Positions 51,794 to 61,399 of a stretch of 64,000 bases of DNA are shown here, piece by piece; position 1 is the first letter of the stretch; each line of letters begins with the position of its first letter. The notes beneath the pieces were generated by a model, which was not told where the DNA came from, ran no database searches, and saw only the letters and a list, made by a program, of their open reading frames with translations. Source of the stretch: Methanobacteriota archaeon (lineage in GTDB: Archaea; Thermoplasmatota; Thermoplasmata; UBA10834); NCBI GenBank assembly GCA_020347565.1, contig CP070732.1, forward strand, positions 1,313,187 through 1,377,186, read 5' to 3'. Both the position numbers and the translations under genes were made by a program.

Positions 51794-53071
51794 ATGCCTC
51801 GCATAGGACTAGGGAGACTTGCATGTGTCATAGCTTGCGCCATGATTACCGCATCGATTCTCACGGGCATACCTGCCACCGGAGCGGAGGGCGTTGCGAA
51901 AGCGGACGACTCTCGTGGAGCAATGCTCGGGGACGACCAGAGAGAGACAGCTGTCTGGACAGTCCTCGCCTATATCGTCGCCGACAACGACCTGGACTTC
52001 TGCTTGGCGGAGGACTTACAGGAACTCAAGGAAGGCGGTTCCAGCGACTCGGTCAACGTGCTGATGCTCGTGGACCGGTTCGAAGAGCCCGCGTATCTCT
52101 ACCGCATCGAGAACAACGAAATGGTCGTGCTCGAGAGCCTGGGCGAGGTGGATATGGGTGACCCAGCGTTGCTCACATGGTTCGTCGAGTACGCCGACAC
52201 CGACTTCCCGGCCGAGCACAGGCTGCTGTTCTTCTGGGACCACGGCGCACCCACGGCCGGCGTGGGCGTCGACACGACTTTGGAGGGCAACGAGCCCGGA
52301 GAGAGCTGGAGTTGGCTGACGCATCACGAGGTCGTCGAGGCTCTCGAGGGCTATCACATGGACATCATCGCCTACGACGAGTGCTCGATCGGCCAGATCG
52401 AGACGATATACGAGTACGTGGCCAGAGGGCTGAGCGTGGACTACGTGATCGCGAGCGAGAGCTACATCGGATACCGCGGCTTCGTCTACGACGAGATCGT
52501 CCTGAGGCTCGTGGCGGATCCTGAGATGGCCGCTCTCGAGCTTTGCGAGGTCATAGTCGAGGAGTTCACGAACTTGTTCACACAGGCGCCGTATATGGCT
52601 GAGATTCTGACGACGCAATCCATATTCGACATGTCTGAGATCGCCCCACTGGCCGAGGCGGTCAGCGCCTTGGCGAACACGCTGGCGGATGACATCGACT
52701 CCTATCGATTGATGATAGGAGAGGCTCAGATGGCCGCTTTGATGCCCTGGGGCACTCGCGGCGAGAGCTGGATTGACATGCCGTCGTTCGTGAAGTATGT
52801 GATGGAGAACGTGGAGGACAGCGATCCCGCCCATGCCGATTGCGCCGCGGTCCTAGATGCCTATGGCGAAGCGATGCTCGGAATGGGAGTTGCCAAGAAC
52901 ACCGAGCTGCATGGGTACGAGGGCATGGGGATAACCTTCCCGGCCAGCCACAGCTCATACTCGATCGCGTATGCGGACTCGGAATGGGGCGGATTCAACA
53001 CCTACATGACCTACGAGTTCCCGAACATGGGCTGGTGGGACTTCCTCCAGACATATTGGGGAATGACGTAG
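51794..53071 (+). CDS. Secreted clostripain-family (C11) cysteine protease
   Basis: 425 residues; GGGGGAGG eight bases before the ATG at 51794. Signal peptide (LACVIACAMITASILTGIPA), then the C11 caspase-like fold: VLAYIVADNDLDFCLAEDL, the catalytic His in FFWDHGAPTAGVG and the catalytic Cys in AYDECSIGQIE. Expected to cleave after Arg or Lys outside the cell, feeding peptides to importers such as the one encoded just downstream (inference). A paralogue lies at 62582-63742. Stop TAG. Confidence 0.88.
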   Translation: MPRIGLGRLACVIACAMITASILTGIPATGAEGVAKADDSRGAMLGDDQRETAVWTVLAYIVADNDLDFCLAEDLQELKEGGSSDSVNVLMLVDRFEEPAYLYRIENNEMVVLESLGEVDMGDPALLTWFVEYADTDFPAEHRLLFFWDHGAPTAGVGVDTTLEGNEPGESWSWLTHHEVVEALEGYHMDIIAYDECSIGQIETIYEYVARGLSVDYVIASESYIGYRGFVYDEIVLRLVADPEMAALELCEVIVEEFTNLFTQAPYMAEILTTQSIFDMSEIAPLAEAVSALANTLADDIDSYRLMIGEAQMAALMPWGTRGESWIDMPSFVKYVMENVEDSDPAHADCAAVLDAYGEAMLGMGVAKNTELHGYEGMGITFPASHSSYSIAYADSEWGGFNTYMTYEFPNMGWWDFLQTYWGMT

Positions 53072-53210
53072 TTCGCCGAGTCGATGGCATGACAGAAACC
53101 CCTTTCGTCATCTCATTTTGCGTTCACTGGGGACGGCCCTGTTTTCGCGACCATTCGCTCCTTGGAGCGTGATGATGCTTATGATGCGATGACTGCAGCG
53201 CGGGACGCGT

Positions 53211-53229
53211 TTCGACATGAAATGTCGAA
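53211..53229. promoter_or_regulatory. Perfect inverted repeat upstream of the peptide-importer gene
   Basis: TTCGACAT-GAA-ATGTCGAA, 8-bp arms, in the 240-base gap 5' of the binding-protein gene. Just downstream, GTGCAA occurs twice (53243-53248, 53261-53266), bracketing an AT-rich GCATATAG that may be the TATA box. Looks like an operator. Confidence 0.45.
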
Positions 53230-53311
53230 CATCGTATGAAATGTGCAAAACAGGCATATAGTGCAATTCCGCTTTGCGCGTTCCAGGAATAGGGATAAGG
53301 GGATTTGAACT

Positions 53312-56092
53312 ATGACATTTGAAAAGTGTCAGTCGTGCATGGAGAGAAAGAAGTCAGTGTTGAAGGGACTGAGAGCCGATGGACGATTTCGCAGCTGCAT
53401 CGTCTCGGCAATCGTCGCCGTGTTCATTCTGTCTGCGTTTCCAGTTGTGTCCGACGTCGCGAGCGGAGCGCAGGACGACACTCGCATCGTAGTGGGGACC
53501 ATACTGAAACCGGATGGCTTCAACCCGTTCACAATGACAACGGGGATATCTTACACGGTTCTTTGGATAACCTACGATTTCCTCTACACCGCGGGCAGGG
53601 ACATGGAACCCGTCCCCCAGCTAGCGCATTCGCATGACGTAAGCGCAGACGGCTTGACTTGGACGTACTACCTCAGAGACGATGCCTACTGGCAAGACGG
53701 AGAGCAGGTGACCGCCCACGATGTCGATTTCACCTTCAACATGATAATGAGAAATGAAAAGGAATGCGCCTTGTTGGGAGGCTATCTCCGGAATGTGACT
53801 AGCGTTGAAGCGATCAGTGACTACACGGTCGAGATTGTGACAGAGGTGCCGAAGTGCACGATGCTGTCCATCAACATCCCCATACTGCCAGAGCACTATT
53901 GGAGCGCTGTCGAAGATGCTGGCAAGATAAACCAGGTCGGTATGTGGGATGAACCCTACTTCCCGAACGGCCCGATTGGATCAGGACCTCTTAGATTGGT
54001 CCAATGGCTGAAAGCCGAAGGCGACATCAAAATGGAGAAATTCGATGACTATCATGACACATACGACTCTCAAGGACCTATCAATGTCGACGAGGTGTTG
54101 TTCAAGGTATACACCAACGAGGCTGCGATGGTGAATGCACTGCTAGGGGGTTCCTGCGATGTCTCTATGAGTGTTCCACCGACCTCCTGGGACGAAACCA
54201 TCGCTGACCCTGTCATAGAGGGTCAGGAGATCAACGTGTTGAACATGATTGATTTCGGATTCAACTGCGCATCCGAGGAGTTGAGGACAAAACTGAACGA
54301 CAAGGGTCAGCCCGCCTTCCCGGAGGCGAGCACGAATCTCGAAACCACGAACCTCTCTGTGAGGAAGGCGATTGCCATGGCTATTAACAAGACTCAGATA
54401 GTCGAAGAGGCCGTCCTGGGTCGCGCAGATATGGGTGATTCGATGGTCCCGACGGCGACTCCGTTCTGGCACTACGATGTTCCTGCCGAGGAGGAATTTG
54501 AATTCAATCTGCAAGCGGCTAGAGATCTCCTTGATGCTGCTGGGTATGTCGACTTGGACGGTGACGACATCAGAGAGAACAGTTCGAGTGGCGCTGAGCT
54601 TGATTTCTCGTTCTTCTACATCAGCCAGACAAATGCAGATCAGATTGCAGCCATTCAAATAGAGCTTTGGTTGGCAGATATAGGCATAAGGGCGCAAGCG
54701 CAAGGAGTTCCCGAAGGACAGTTGTACACCATGTGGTTTGGTTTGGAGTATGACCTGTTCATCTGGAACTGGCAGCCGGATCCGGACCCTGCGTTCATCC
54801 TGTCTGTGCTCACGACCGAAGAGATTCCTGAGGACTCGAACGACGTAACCGCATGGTCGGATGTCTACTACTCCAATCCTGTATACGACCAATTGTATCG
54901 GGATCAGTTGAAGGAAGTGAACCAAACAGAGCGCCAGGAGATCATCTTCGAGATGCAGCGGATAGCCTACTTCGATGTGCCCTATGTGATACTCTACTAT
55001 CCGCACGATTTGATTGCCTACAGGACTGACAAGTTCAAGGACTTCCCTGACATGACTACCTATCCGGGGACGGCTCCTGACTGGATGTGGTTCTACTTCG
55101 AGATTGTTCCCATCGGTTCTGAAGTCGACCTCCCACCGAGCAACGTCGATGCGGGTGAGGATAGGACCTGCGTCGTCAACCAGACTCTAGCCTTCTACGG
55201 CGAGGCGACGGACGAAGACGATCCAATCGATGAGCTGACGTGGAACTGGACGTTCGAGCATTCCGGCAGCGAGTCCTATAAGGAGGGGCGCTCAATCGAC
55301 TACAAGTTCGAGAAGATCGGACAGGTGAACGTAACGCTTGTAGTGACTGATCCGGGCGGATTGACCGGCACCGATTCTTGTGTGGTCATCGTAGGGGAGG
55401 AGGCAGAGAACTCTGGATGGTTAAGAGGATACGTGAAGACGGCTACCGAACTGCCTGTGGTCGGTGTCGATGTGGTGGCGAACTCGACCGTGGAGGTTGA
55501 GGTCTCGCAGGTAACCAACGATACAGGCTACTACGAGATGAACCTGGTAGCGGGAAGTTGGAATGTGACTGCTGAAAAGTACGGCTATACCAATGACACA
55601 GGTCAGATCAACATGACGGCGGATGCGGAAGTCTGGTTGAACTTCACGGTGATCGCTACACACGGCGACATCAAGGGCGAAGTCATTGATCTGGAAACCG
55701 ACGAACCGCTATCCGGCGCGACAGTTGAAGTGACGGTCGGCGATGACACCTTGTCGTTTAACTCCAACGATGAGGGATACTTCGAATTCCTAAGCATCCC
55801 AGCGGGTACATATACCGTGAACGCTGTGAAGACCGGTTACGAGACGAACAGCACCGAAGTTACCGTGGTGGCTGGAGAGACTGCGTCCGCCTCCGTATAC
55901 CTTGAACCGGTTGAGGACGAGTCGGGGGGATTATCGGTGGCAGCGATTGCGGCCATCGGTGCAATCCTAGCGATCATCGCGGCGGCAGTCATCATGATGC
56001 TGTTGAAGCGAGGAAAGAAGGGAGCGTCCCCATCGGATGAGCTGCCGCCATCACCCGACCAGGAAGTCGACGCCCCGACCGAAGATAGGTGA
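53312..56092 (+). CDS. ABC peptide-type substrate-binding protein fused to PKD and carboxypeptidase-regulatory-like domains
   Basis: 926 residues. Signal peptide/anchor (VSAIVAVFILSAFPVVSDVA, ~30-50); family-5 binding domain ~58-600 (LKPDGFNPFTMTTG, LTWTYYLRDDAYWQDGEQVT, VRKAIAMAINKTQIVEEAVLG); PKD-like domain ~605-690 (VDAGEDRTCVVNQT ... VVTDPGGLTGTD); two carboxypeptidase-regulatory-like beta-sandwiches (~697-770 and ~775-850, each with a GYxE/GYYEMNL core); C-terminal transmembrane helix (AAIGAILAIIAAAVIMMLLK). So the receptor is anchored at its C-terminus with spacer domains. GC is lower than in flanking genes (27 of 60 bases at 54241-54300). Confidence 0.9.
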   Translation: MTFEKCQSCMERKKSVLKGLRADGRFRSCIVSAIVAVFILSAFPVVSDVASGAQDDTRIVVGTILKPDGFNPFTMTTGISYTVLWITYDFLYTAGRDMEPVPQLAHSHDVSADGLTWTYYLRDDAYWQDGEQVTAHDVDFTFNMIMRNEKECALLGGYLRNVTSVEAISDYTVEIVTEVPKCTMLSINIPILPEHYWSAVEDAGKINQVGMWDEPYFPNGPIGSGPLRLVQWLKAEGDIKMEKFDDYHDTYDSQGPINVDEVLFKVYTNEAAMVNALLGGSCDVSMSVPPTSWDETIADPVIEGQEINVLNMIDFGFNCASEELRTKLNDKGQPAFPEASTNLETTNLSVRKAIAMAINKTQIVEEAVLGRADMGDSMVPTATPFWHYDVPAEEEFEFNLQAARDLLDAAGYVDLDGDDIRENSSSGAELDFSFFYISQTNADQIAAIQIELWLADIGIRAQAQGVPEGQLYTMWFGLEYDLFIWNWQPDPDPAFILSVLTTEEIPEDSNDVTAWSDVYYSNPVYDQLYRDQLKEVNQTERQEIIFEMQRIAYFDVPYVILYYPHDLIAYRTDKFKDFPDMTTYPGTAPDWMWFYFEIVPIGSEVDLPPSNVDAGEDRTCVVNQTLAFYGEATDEDDPIDELTWNWTFEHSGSESYKEGRSIDYKFEKIGQVNVTLVVTDPGGLTGTDSCVVIVGEEAENSGWLRGYVKTATELPVVGVDVVANSTVEVEVSQVTNDTGYYEMNLVAGSWNVTAEKYGYTNDTGQINMTADAEVWLNFTVIATHGDIKGEVIDLETDEPLSGATVEVTVGDDTLSFNSNDEGYFEFLSIPAGTYTVNAVKTGYETNSTEVTVVAGETASASVYLEPVEDESGGLSVAAIAAIGAILAIIAAAVIMMLLKRGKKGASPSDELPPSPDQEVDAPTEDR

Positions 56093-56467
56093 GTCTTTGC
56101 TACAAACCCTTTCACATTATTCTTCTTTTCATTGTCATTCATTGCACGGTTCGTATCCTCAGCCTGCCTTCGCCACGCAGGCCGATTCTCTCACACCATG
56201 GACGGGAAATCTGCTGAGGTCGAAATCACGGATCGATGATAGGATTCCGCGTTCGGATATCGTTAAATAGGGACATTGATGCTACCCTCGTGAGAGAAGC
56301 CTCAGGTTGATCTCGATTTGGAGACTCCAAGAATGGGTATCGGTGTGGTGCTGTGCCGAAAACCACTCCTGCAGCTTCTTATCTGAGCGGCATGGGGCAC
56401 GGGGGAACGACTATGAATGGCATCGCCCTTCTTGCGGGGAGTTCCTTTTGAAGGATGATGATTGCCT
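56093..56467 (+). promoter_or_regulatory. Intergenic region between binding-protein and permease genes: terminator-like tract, TATA box, long leader
   Basis: After the stop there is a pyrimidine-rich tract (TTCACATTATTCTTCTTTTC, 56111-56130) that could terminate transcription, then GTTAAATAG (56262-56270) as TATA box, leaving a ~170-nt leader before the permease. The leader holds two short ATG frames (56334-56387, 17 codons; 56413-56451, 12 codons). No riboswitch class recognised. Confidence 0.4.
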
Positions 56468-57451
56468 ATGAAACGCGGAACCCGAGTCCTTGCTAGGAAG
56501 GTTTTGAATTCGTTCATAACGCTACTGCTTGTCATCGTCATCAACTTCATGCTGTTCCGCATGATGCCCGGTGATCCAGTCAATTTCATGGTGCCACAGG
56601 ACCCAAGAATCCCTCACGAGTACAAGCTTGAGTTGATTGAGGAATATGGACTGAGAGACCCTTTGCATGAGCAATTCATAACCTATATATTCGACGTTTT
56701 CACGCTGGATTTCGGGGATTCATTCATTCAAAGACAAACACCGGCTATGGACTACGTCCTCGAGTACCTCAAATGGACTCTAATTCTCACTGGAACTTCC
56801 TCGATACTCATGATAGTCATTGGGATGTTCATGGGCATATATGCTGCGTGGAAGCGAGGAAGCATGTTCGACACCGGCTCCATGGCCTTTTCCCTATTCT
56901 TCTACGCAATGCCCACCTTCTGGTTGGCCATGATGTTCATCCTGTTATTCGCCATAATGTGGCCGGTATTCCCCACTGATAGTGCCCTGGCTTATGGGAC
57001 GACGCTCGAATTCAATCTCGATTCAATCCTTGATATGTTGTATCATCTGGTACTCCCCGCGGTGACGCTAACCCTCGTGAGTATCGGGGCTTTCGCCCTC
57101 ATTATGCGCGGTTCTTTGATAGACGTCATGACCGAGGAGTACATTACGACCGCGAAGGCAAAAGGCTTGACCGATTCCGATGTGCTGAGGCACCATGCAG
57201 TGCCCAACGCGATGCTGCCAATGATCGCCCTGATCGCCATTGACATCGCCTATATCGTCGGAGGCGCGTTCCAGGTGGAGTACGTGTTCAACTATCCAGG
57301 CATTGGATGGGCCACTATTCTAGCGGTGTATGACAACGATTGGCCCGTTCTGCAAGCGGCGTTCTTCATAATTGCCGTTGCTGTAATCATAGCCAATCTG
57401 CTTGCAGATTTGCTGCTCGTTTATATGGATCCACGGGTGAAGCTGGGGTGA
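56468..57451 (+). CDS. ABC peptide importer permease (DppB/OppB type)
   Basis: 327 residues from the ATG at 56468; a TTG at 56462 is better spaced from AAGGA and may be the true start. Six transmembrane helices; N-terminal FRMMPGDPVNFMVPQDPRI as in DppB, and the EAA coupling loop ITTAKAKGLTDSDVLRHHAV. Ends MDPRVKLG, typical of the family. The next permease gene starts in its stop codon. Shares the low-GC composition of the binding-protein gene. Confidence 0.93.
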   Translation: MKRGTRVLARKVLNSFITLLLVIVINFMLFRMMPGDPVNFMVPQDPRIPHEYKLELIEEYGLRDPLHEQFITYIFDVFTLDFGDSFIQRQTPAMDYVLEYLKWTLILTGTSSILMIVIGMFMGIYAAWKRGSMFDTGSMAFSLFFYAMPTFWLAMMFILLFAIMWPVFPTDSALAYGTTLEFNLDSILDMLYHLVLPAVTLTLVSIGAFALIMRGSLIDVMTEEYITTAKAKGLTDSDVLRHHAVPNAMLPMIALIAIDIAYIVGGAFQVEYVFNYPGIGWATILAVYDNDWPVLQAAFFIIAVAVIIANLLADLLLVYMDPRVKLG

Positions 57452-58443
57452 TTGAGATCGGTGCAACGGAAGGAGCCAATCGACACAATCGACACTCACT
57501 CGCATCGCTGCTCTCAGGGCCCACTAGAGAGAAACTCGGACTGCTGAAGAAGAAGACTATGATGACATGGGCCGTGTTCAGGAAGAACAAGCTCGGCATG
57601 GCCGGCCTGATAATCCTGATTGGATTCCTCGTGATGGCCGTATTTGCGGCCCAGATAATGTGGATACTCTCCGTTATCGGAGGCTGGGACTCTGCGTACG
57701 GTCCATTCGATCGAGTGGAACGGGTCGGTCTTGGAACGAAACCATCGTCCGAGCATTGGCTCGGAACGGACCTCAATGGATACGACCTCCTGAGCAGGAC
57801 GATCTATGGTTCCAGGGTGTCCTTATTGGTGGGACTTGTAGCGACGGCTGTGTCGATGGGTCTCGGTTCTGCCGTAGGGCTCCTGAGCGGCTATTGGGGG
57901 GGATGGAAGGACGAGGTGCTAATGAGAATAACAGACGTGTTCCTCGTCTTGCCTTGGCTCGTTCTGATGATAGTGCTGGCGGCCGTCCTGCCCGGTGGAC
58001 CAACAGTTGGCAAGGTCATTCTCGTCATTGGCATCACGGGGTGGTCTAGCACAGCCAGAATAGTTCGGGCCCAGGTTCTGTCAATCAAGGAAAGAGCTTT
58101 CGTGGAGAGGGCAAGAGCTATCGGAGCAGGTGACATCCACATCGTGCGCAAACACGTGTTTCCGAACGTCTTTCCTTTGGTGTTCGCGAATTCCATCCTC
58201 ACCATCGCTCTCTCGATTCTATCAGAGAGCACTCTGAGCTTCATAAGGCTCGGACCGAGATCCGTCGATGTTGTTACATGGGGCAACATGCTAGAGGATG
58301 CAGTGACTGGGGACGCAATAATCAACGACCTTTATCTCTGGGTTATTGTGCCGGGTCTCTGTATCGTGTTTGTCGTTCTCGGATTCACCTTCGTGGGCTA
58401 CGCCCTCGACGAAATCTTCAACCCGAAGCTTAGGAGAAGGTGA
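57448..58443 (+). CDS. ABC peptide importer permease (DppC/OppC type)
   Basis: 331 residues, GTG start overlapping the preceding stop (GTGA). N-terminal helix (KLGMAGLIILIGFLVMAVFA), EHWLGTDLNGYDLLSRTIYG (the DppC signature after the first loop), and the EAA loop FVERARAIGAGDIHIVRKHV. Pairs with the DppB-like permease. No ATP-binding gene (OppD/OppF) follows before the window end, so the importer must use ATPases encoded elsewhere, or they were lost. Confidence 0.93.
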   Translation: MIEIGATEGANRHNRHSLASLLSGPTREKLGLLKKKTMMTWAVFRKNKLGMAGLIILIGFLVMAVFAAQIMWILSVIGGWDSAYGPFDRVERVGLGTKPSSEHWLGTDLNGYDLLSRTIYGSRVSLLVGLVATAVSMGLGSAVGLLSGYWGGWKDEVLMRITDVFLVLPWLVLMIVLAAVLPGGPTVGKVILVIGITGWSSTARIVRAQVLSIKERAFVERARAIGAGDIHIVRKHVFPNVFPLVFANSILTIALSILSESTLSFIRLGPRSVDVVTWGNMLEDAVTGDAIINDLYLWVIVPGLCIVFVVLGFTFVGYALDEIFNPKLRRR

Positions 58444-58840
58444 CGGACTGAGACCGTGGCAAAGGCCGTTATGCGTGAACAGAACACGTGCCCGCTCGCC
58501 GATTTCTCTCATAGCCTGATTGTCACGATGTCAGTTGAGAACGCATATTCCGTCAGCGACGAACTCTGAGGGCTCAGATCGGCCTTTGGGTCTGGTTTCC
58601 ACGCTCCCTGCCTAGAACGACGTCAGGCTCGCGTTTCGATATCAGCTTACGCGTATGGCAAGGGTGCCGGAACCGCAGGGGAGTCGTGAGGCTATCACAT
58701 CCGCTCGACGTGCCCAACGACTCCCGATCGGCGCCGGTGCTTTCGAAGTCCACGGTTCGATTACCCCTGGGACCCCCTCTGCCCTTGTACGAAGTTCCGC
58801 TGTCCAAAGCGAGCTTGGCGCTTCACTACCTCGACTAAGA
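58444..58840. other. Intergenic region without recognised gene
   Basis: About 400 bases after the importer operon. Both strands contain only unmatched frames; neither an RNA gene fold nor a mobile-element end was recognised. A frame across it has Arg/Ser-rich translation typical of non-coding GC-rich DNA. Confidence 0.4.
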
Positions 58841-59098
58841 TCAAAGTGGCCGCCATCCCCCGATCATCCACGCGACGTCATCGAGGATAGATATCGTGAT
58901 GTAGAGAGCATCCCTCGCAGGGGCAGCCGGTATGACAGCTATCAGTATGACCTCCCATGCAATCGCAAGCAGCAGCCATTTGTGGGGTCTCGCCCTGGTC
59001 AACATGAACTTGAGCGACCGGTAGTTGAGCGCGATCGCCAACTCGACGAATATGAATGTGAGGAACAGTCTCGTCCTCGCCCATCCGCCGCTGCTCAC
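58841..59098 (-). pseudogene. C-terminal remnant of a P-type cation ATPase
   Basis: 85 codons: ARTRLFLTFIFVELAIALNY, then RSLKFMLTRARPHKWLLLAI and DALYITISILDDVAWMIGG. This matches the last two transmembrane helices of Ca2+/Mg2+-type P-ATPases (the FELFNALNARS and NPYLLLAI patterns). The phosphorylation and nucleotide-binding domains are missing; upstream on this strand the next gene is unrelated. Confidence 0.5.
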
Positions 59099-59125
59099 AG
59101 GAGTCCGAAGTTCCCGGATCTTTCG

Positions 59126-60271
59126 TCACGCGTCTTCGGTCTCCTCAGCACTCCGACCGGCCATCATTGCCGTAGCGAGGCTGACGAGTAACAGTAATGG
59201 GCCCGCTATCAGCCCCGCACCGATCAGGAGTGCGAGCGCCGTGATCACAGCTGCGACCATCAGCCTCGCACCCCTCATGTGAAAGAAGTGTGTCTTGACG
59301 AAGCCCGCCGAGACGAAACCCAGGACAAGGCCGCCCAACTGGAGCCCGAGGACCAGGATCACTATTCCTTCCCAGCCGTGCTCGGGCGCGTGCAGCGCCA
59401 ACAGGCTCACCTGGCTGACAGCCGCCCCGATCATCAGGTACGCGCCTGTCAGCCCCGCGAAGTAGAATAGCCTCATGCGCCTTGTCCTTCCGGGGAACGC
59501 TTCGTCCTTTCTTCTCGCCAGCGCCTCCATGCCGAGCAGTAGTGTCACCACGATGGCGGCTGGCAGGATGAAGAGAGGCCCCCCATGCTCACCCCAGAAG
59601 CTCTGGACTCTCAACCAGTACCACGGCATGAGCACGAAGTCCAGCACAGTGAACTCCTCTTTGTAGCCGGTTGCCAGGAAGTACGTCCCCGATGTGATCT
59701 GATAGTCTTGTATGTACTCCGAATACACTACACTCGTCAGGATGAGATAGTATACTCCGTCAGCTGGGAGTATGACGCTTTCTCGGTGGACGTAGTAGAA
59801 TTCTGTTTGAGTGAAGGGCTCGAAATGGCTTTTGGGAAAGATGTCGACCGATGGGTGCAGGACACGGGACCATCCTGACGCTCCCTGTCCATCTGGCACC
59901 TCCAACCCACTGCTTTCAATGATATTCCATGTTTCATTATCTGGATAATGCAGGCCTGGTCCCACCAACAACGCGCAGGGCAAGAAGTGGTGAGATTCTA
60001 CGCCGATTTCGAAGGCGAACTCCTGGCCGCTCTCCCCTTCGAAGGTGTAGTACTTCGCGCCTACAGAGCTACCTGGAGTCATGGCCGAAATCTCGCCGTA
60101 GAAAGCGTATGAGGTCTCGATGTTGTCTATTATCGCGGCCGTCTCGTAGGATCCTCCTCCGGTATCGAAGGCAGGCAGATGAGCTGAGGAGTTCATGGCC
60201 AGCGTGGAGAGCGCGAACATGGCAAGTATTGCCGTTGCTAATGCTATCCTGGTAACTCCGGTACGCAGCAT
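59126..60271 (-). CDS. Multi-pass membrane protein with extracellular N-terminal domain, unknown function
   Basis: 381 residues. Signal peptide (IALATAILAMFALSTLAMNS), a ~200-residue extracellular beta-rich domain (AIIDNIETSYAFYGEISAM, KYYTFEGESGQEFAFEIGV), then about five transmembrane helices (LFILPAAIVVTLLLGMEAL, LFYFAGLTGAYLMIGAAV, GIVILVLGLQLGGLVLGFV, LMVAAVITALALLIGAGL). The N-terminal part resembles pre-peptidase-type beta-sandwiches. No catalytic residues recognised. Upstream of it 290 bases separate it from the ABC exporter genes. Confidence 0.7.
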   Translation of the reverse strand: MLRTGVTRIALATAILAMFALSTLAMNSSAHLPAFDTGGGSYETAAIIDNIETSYAFYGEISAMTPGSSVGAKYYTFEGESGQEFAFEIGVESHHFLPCALLVGPGLHYPDNETWNIIESSGLEVPDGQGASGWSRVLHPSVDIFPKSHFEPFTQTEFYYVHRESVILPADGVYYLILTSVVYSEYIQDYQITSGTYFLATGYKEEFTVLDFVLMPWYWLRVQSFWGEHGGPLFILPAAIVVTLLLGMEALARRKDEAFPGRTRRMRLFYFAGLTGAYLMIGAAVSQVSLLALHAPEHGWEGIVILVLGLQLGGLVLGFVSAGFVKTHFFHMRGARLMVAAVITALALLIGAGLIAGPLLLLVSLATAMMAGRSAEETEDA

Positions 60272-60561
60272 CGACAGCAGAGTCTCGCCACCCTACCGAA
60301 ATCAATCGAATAGGCTTCTTATTAACATTTCTAATGGAAGCATCTATCAGGAAATCATGCTGCTCTGCTCGCAGTGAATTGGTCAGTCATAGTGGTTTCT
60401 GGAATTCTAACGACCTGCCCAGGCCTAGTCTCATGGGTATGCAGCGACGTACGATGAGACGGCCTCCCAGGTTGCGTTCTCAAGCCCCGTTCATCCCTCT
60501 CTCGCCAAGGTCTTTCCTCGCGAACCGGCGTTACTTAGGCGATGAAAGGGCTATCCTGTCA
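60272..60561. other. Intergenic region, promoter candidates only
   Basis: Contains AT-rich minus-strand elements (TTCTTATTAACATT at ~60315-60328) that could be the promoter of the membrane-protein gene. I see no gene or RNA. Confidence 0.3.
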
Positions 60562-61392
60562 CTAACCTCTGAGCAGGGCCCTCCTCGCGAGCAGCGCCCC
60601 CAGGCTGACCATCAGTACCGAGAATACGCCTATTCCCAGCAGATCGACAGCAACGGAGTACTCCGCACCCACGCTCGTATCGAACACCAACTGCCTCATC
60701 CCGTCCACCACGAATGTTATCGGATTGTAGAGCGCGATCGCCCTGAGCCAATCAGGCATGAGTGCTATGGGTATGAGAGCGCTGCTGGTGAACATCAACG
60801 GGAAGTTCAGCAGGTTGATGAGCCCGAAGAGGGTCTCCTCGTTCCTGACGACCAGGCCCAGAGCCACGAACAGAGCTGAGAGGCTGATTCCCAGCAGTAT
60901 GAGGAACAAAGCCATGCCGAGCGCGTCAGCGAGGTCGAAGGAGGGGCTGAACCTCAGCCCGCTGAGCCCTGGAACGAGGACGAAGGACGCGGCCAGCACT
61001 ATCACGACCGTCGCCTGAAGCATAGACTTGACAAGGGATGAGGCGATTCTGGATAGAGGGATCACAGCGCGCGGTATCGGCGCCACCTGGAGCTTCGAGA
61101 GGAATCCGAACTTGCGGTCCCATAGTATGGATACGCCGCTGAAGAAGGATGCGAACAGCATTATGAATGCGGTCTGGCCGATCGCCATGAACGAGAAGTA
61201 ATCCGTCGCCCCGCCGAACACGAGGCGAAGGTCGGTCATGTTATCTCCCACTTGCGCCAACCTGCCGATGTTGAACGCTTGGCCGAATAGAAGCAGCCAC
61301 ATGAGAGGCGTCGTGAACACAAGAATGATCTGGGCCGGCGTCCGATACCATCTCTTGAGGTCTCGTGCGATCAGCGAGATAGTCTCCTTCAT
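60562..61392 (-). CDS. ABC-2 type exporter permease (DrrB-like)
   Basis: 276 residues from the ATG at 61392, 7 bases after the ATPase gene. Six transmembrane helices, with IILVFTTPLMWLLLFGQAFN, the loop FGGATDYFSFMAIGQTAFIM and the family motif LFGLINLLNFPLMFTSSALIP followed by PDWLRAIALYNPITFVVDGM. Exports a drug, lipid or polysaccharide together with the ATPase; substrate unknown. Stop TAG. Confidence 0.92.
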   Translation of the reverse strand: MKETISLIARDLKRWYRTPAQIILVFTTPLMWLLLFGQAFNIGRLAQVGDNMTDLRLVFGGATDYFSFMAIGQTAFIMLFASFFSGVSILWDRKFGFLSKLQVAPIPRAVIPLSRIASSLVKSMLQATVVIVLAASFVLVPGLSGLRFSPSFDLADALGMALFLILLGISLSALFVALGLVVRNEETLFGLINLLNFPLMFTSSALIPIALMPDWLRAIALYNPITFVVDGMRQLVFDTSVGAEYSVAVDLLGIGVFSVLMVSLGALLARRALLRG

Positions 61393-61399
61393 CAAGGCC

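Noticed and set aside
58655..58840. tRNA-like GGTTCGATTACC on the plus strand
   Set aside because: Flanking bases do not form a T-arm or acceptor stem.
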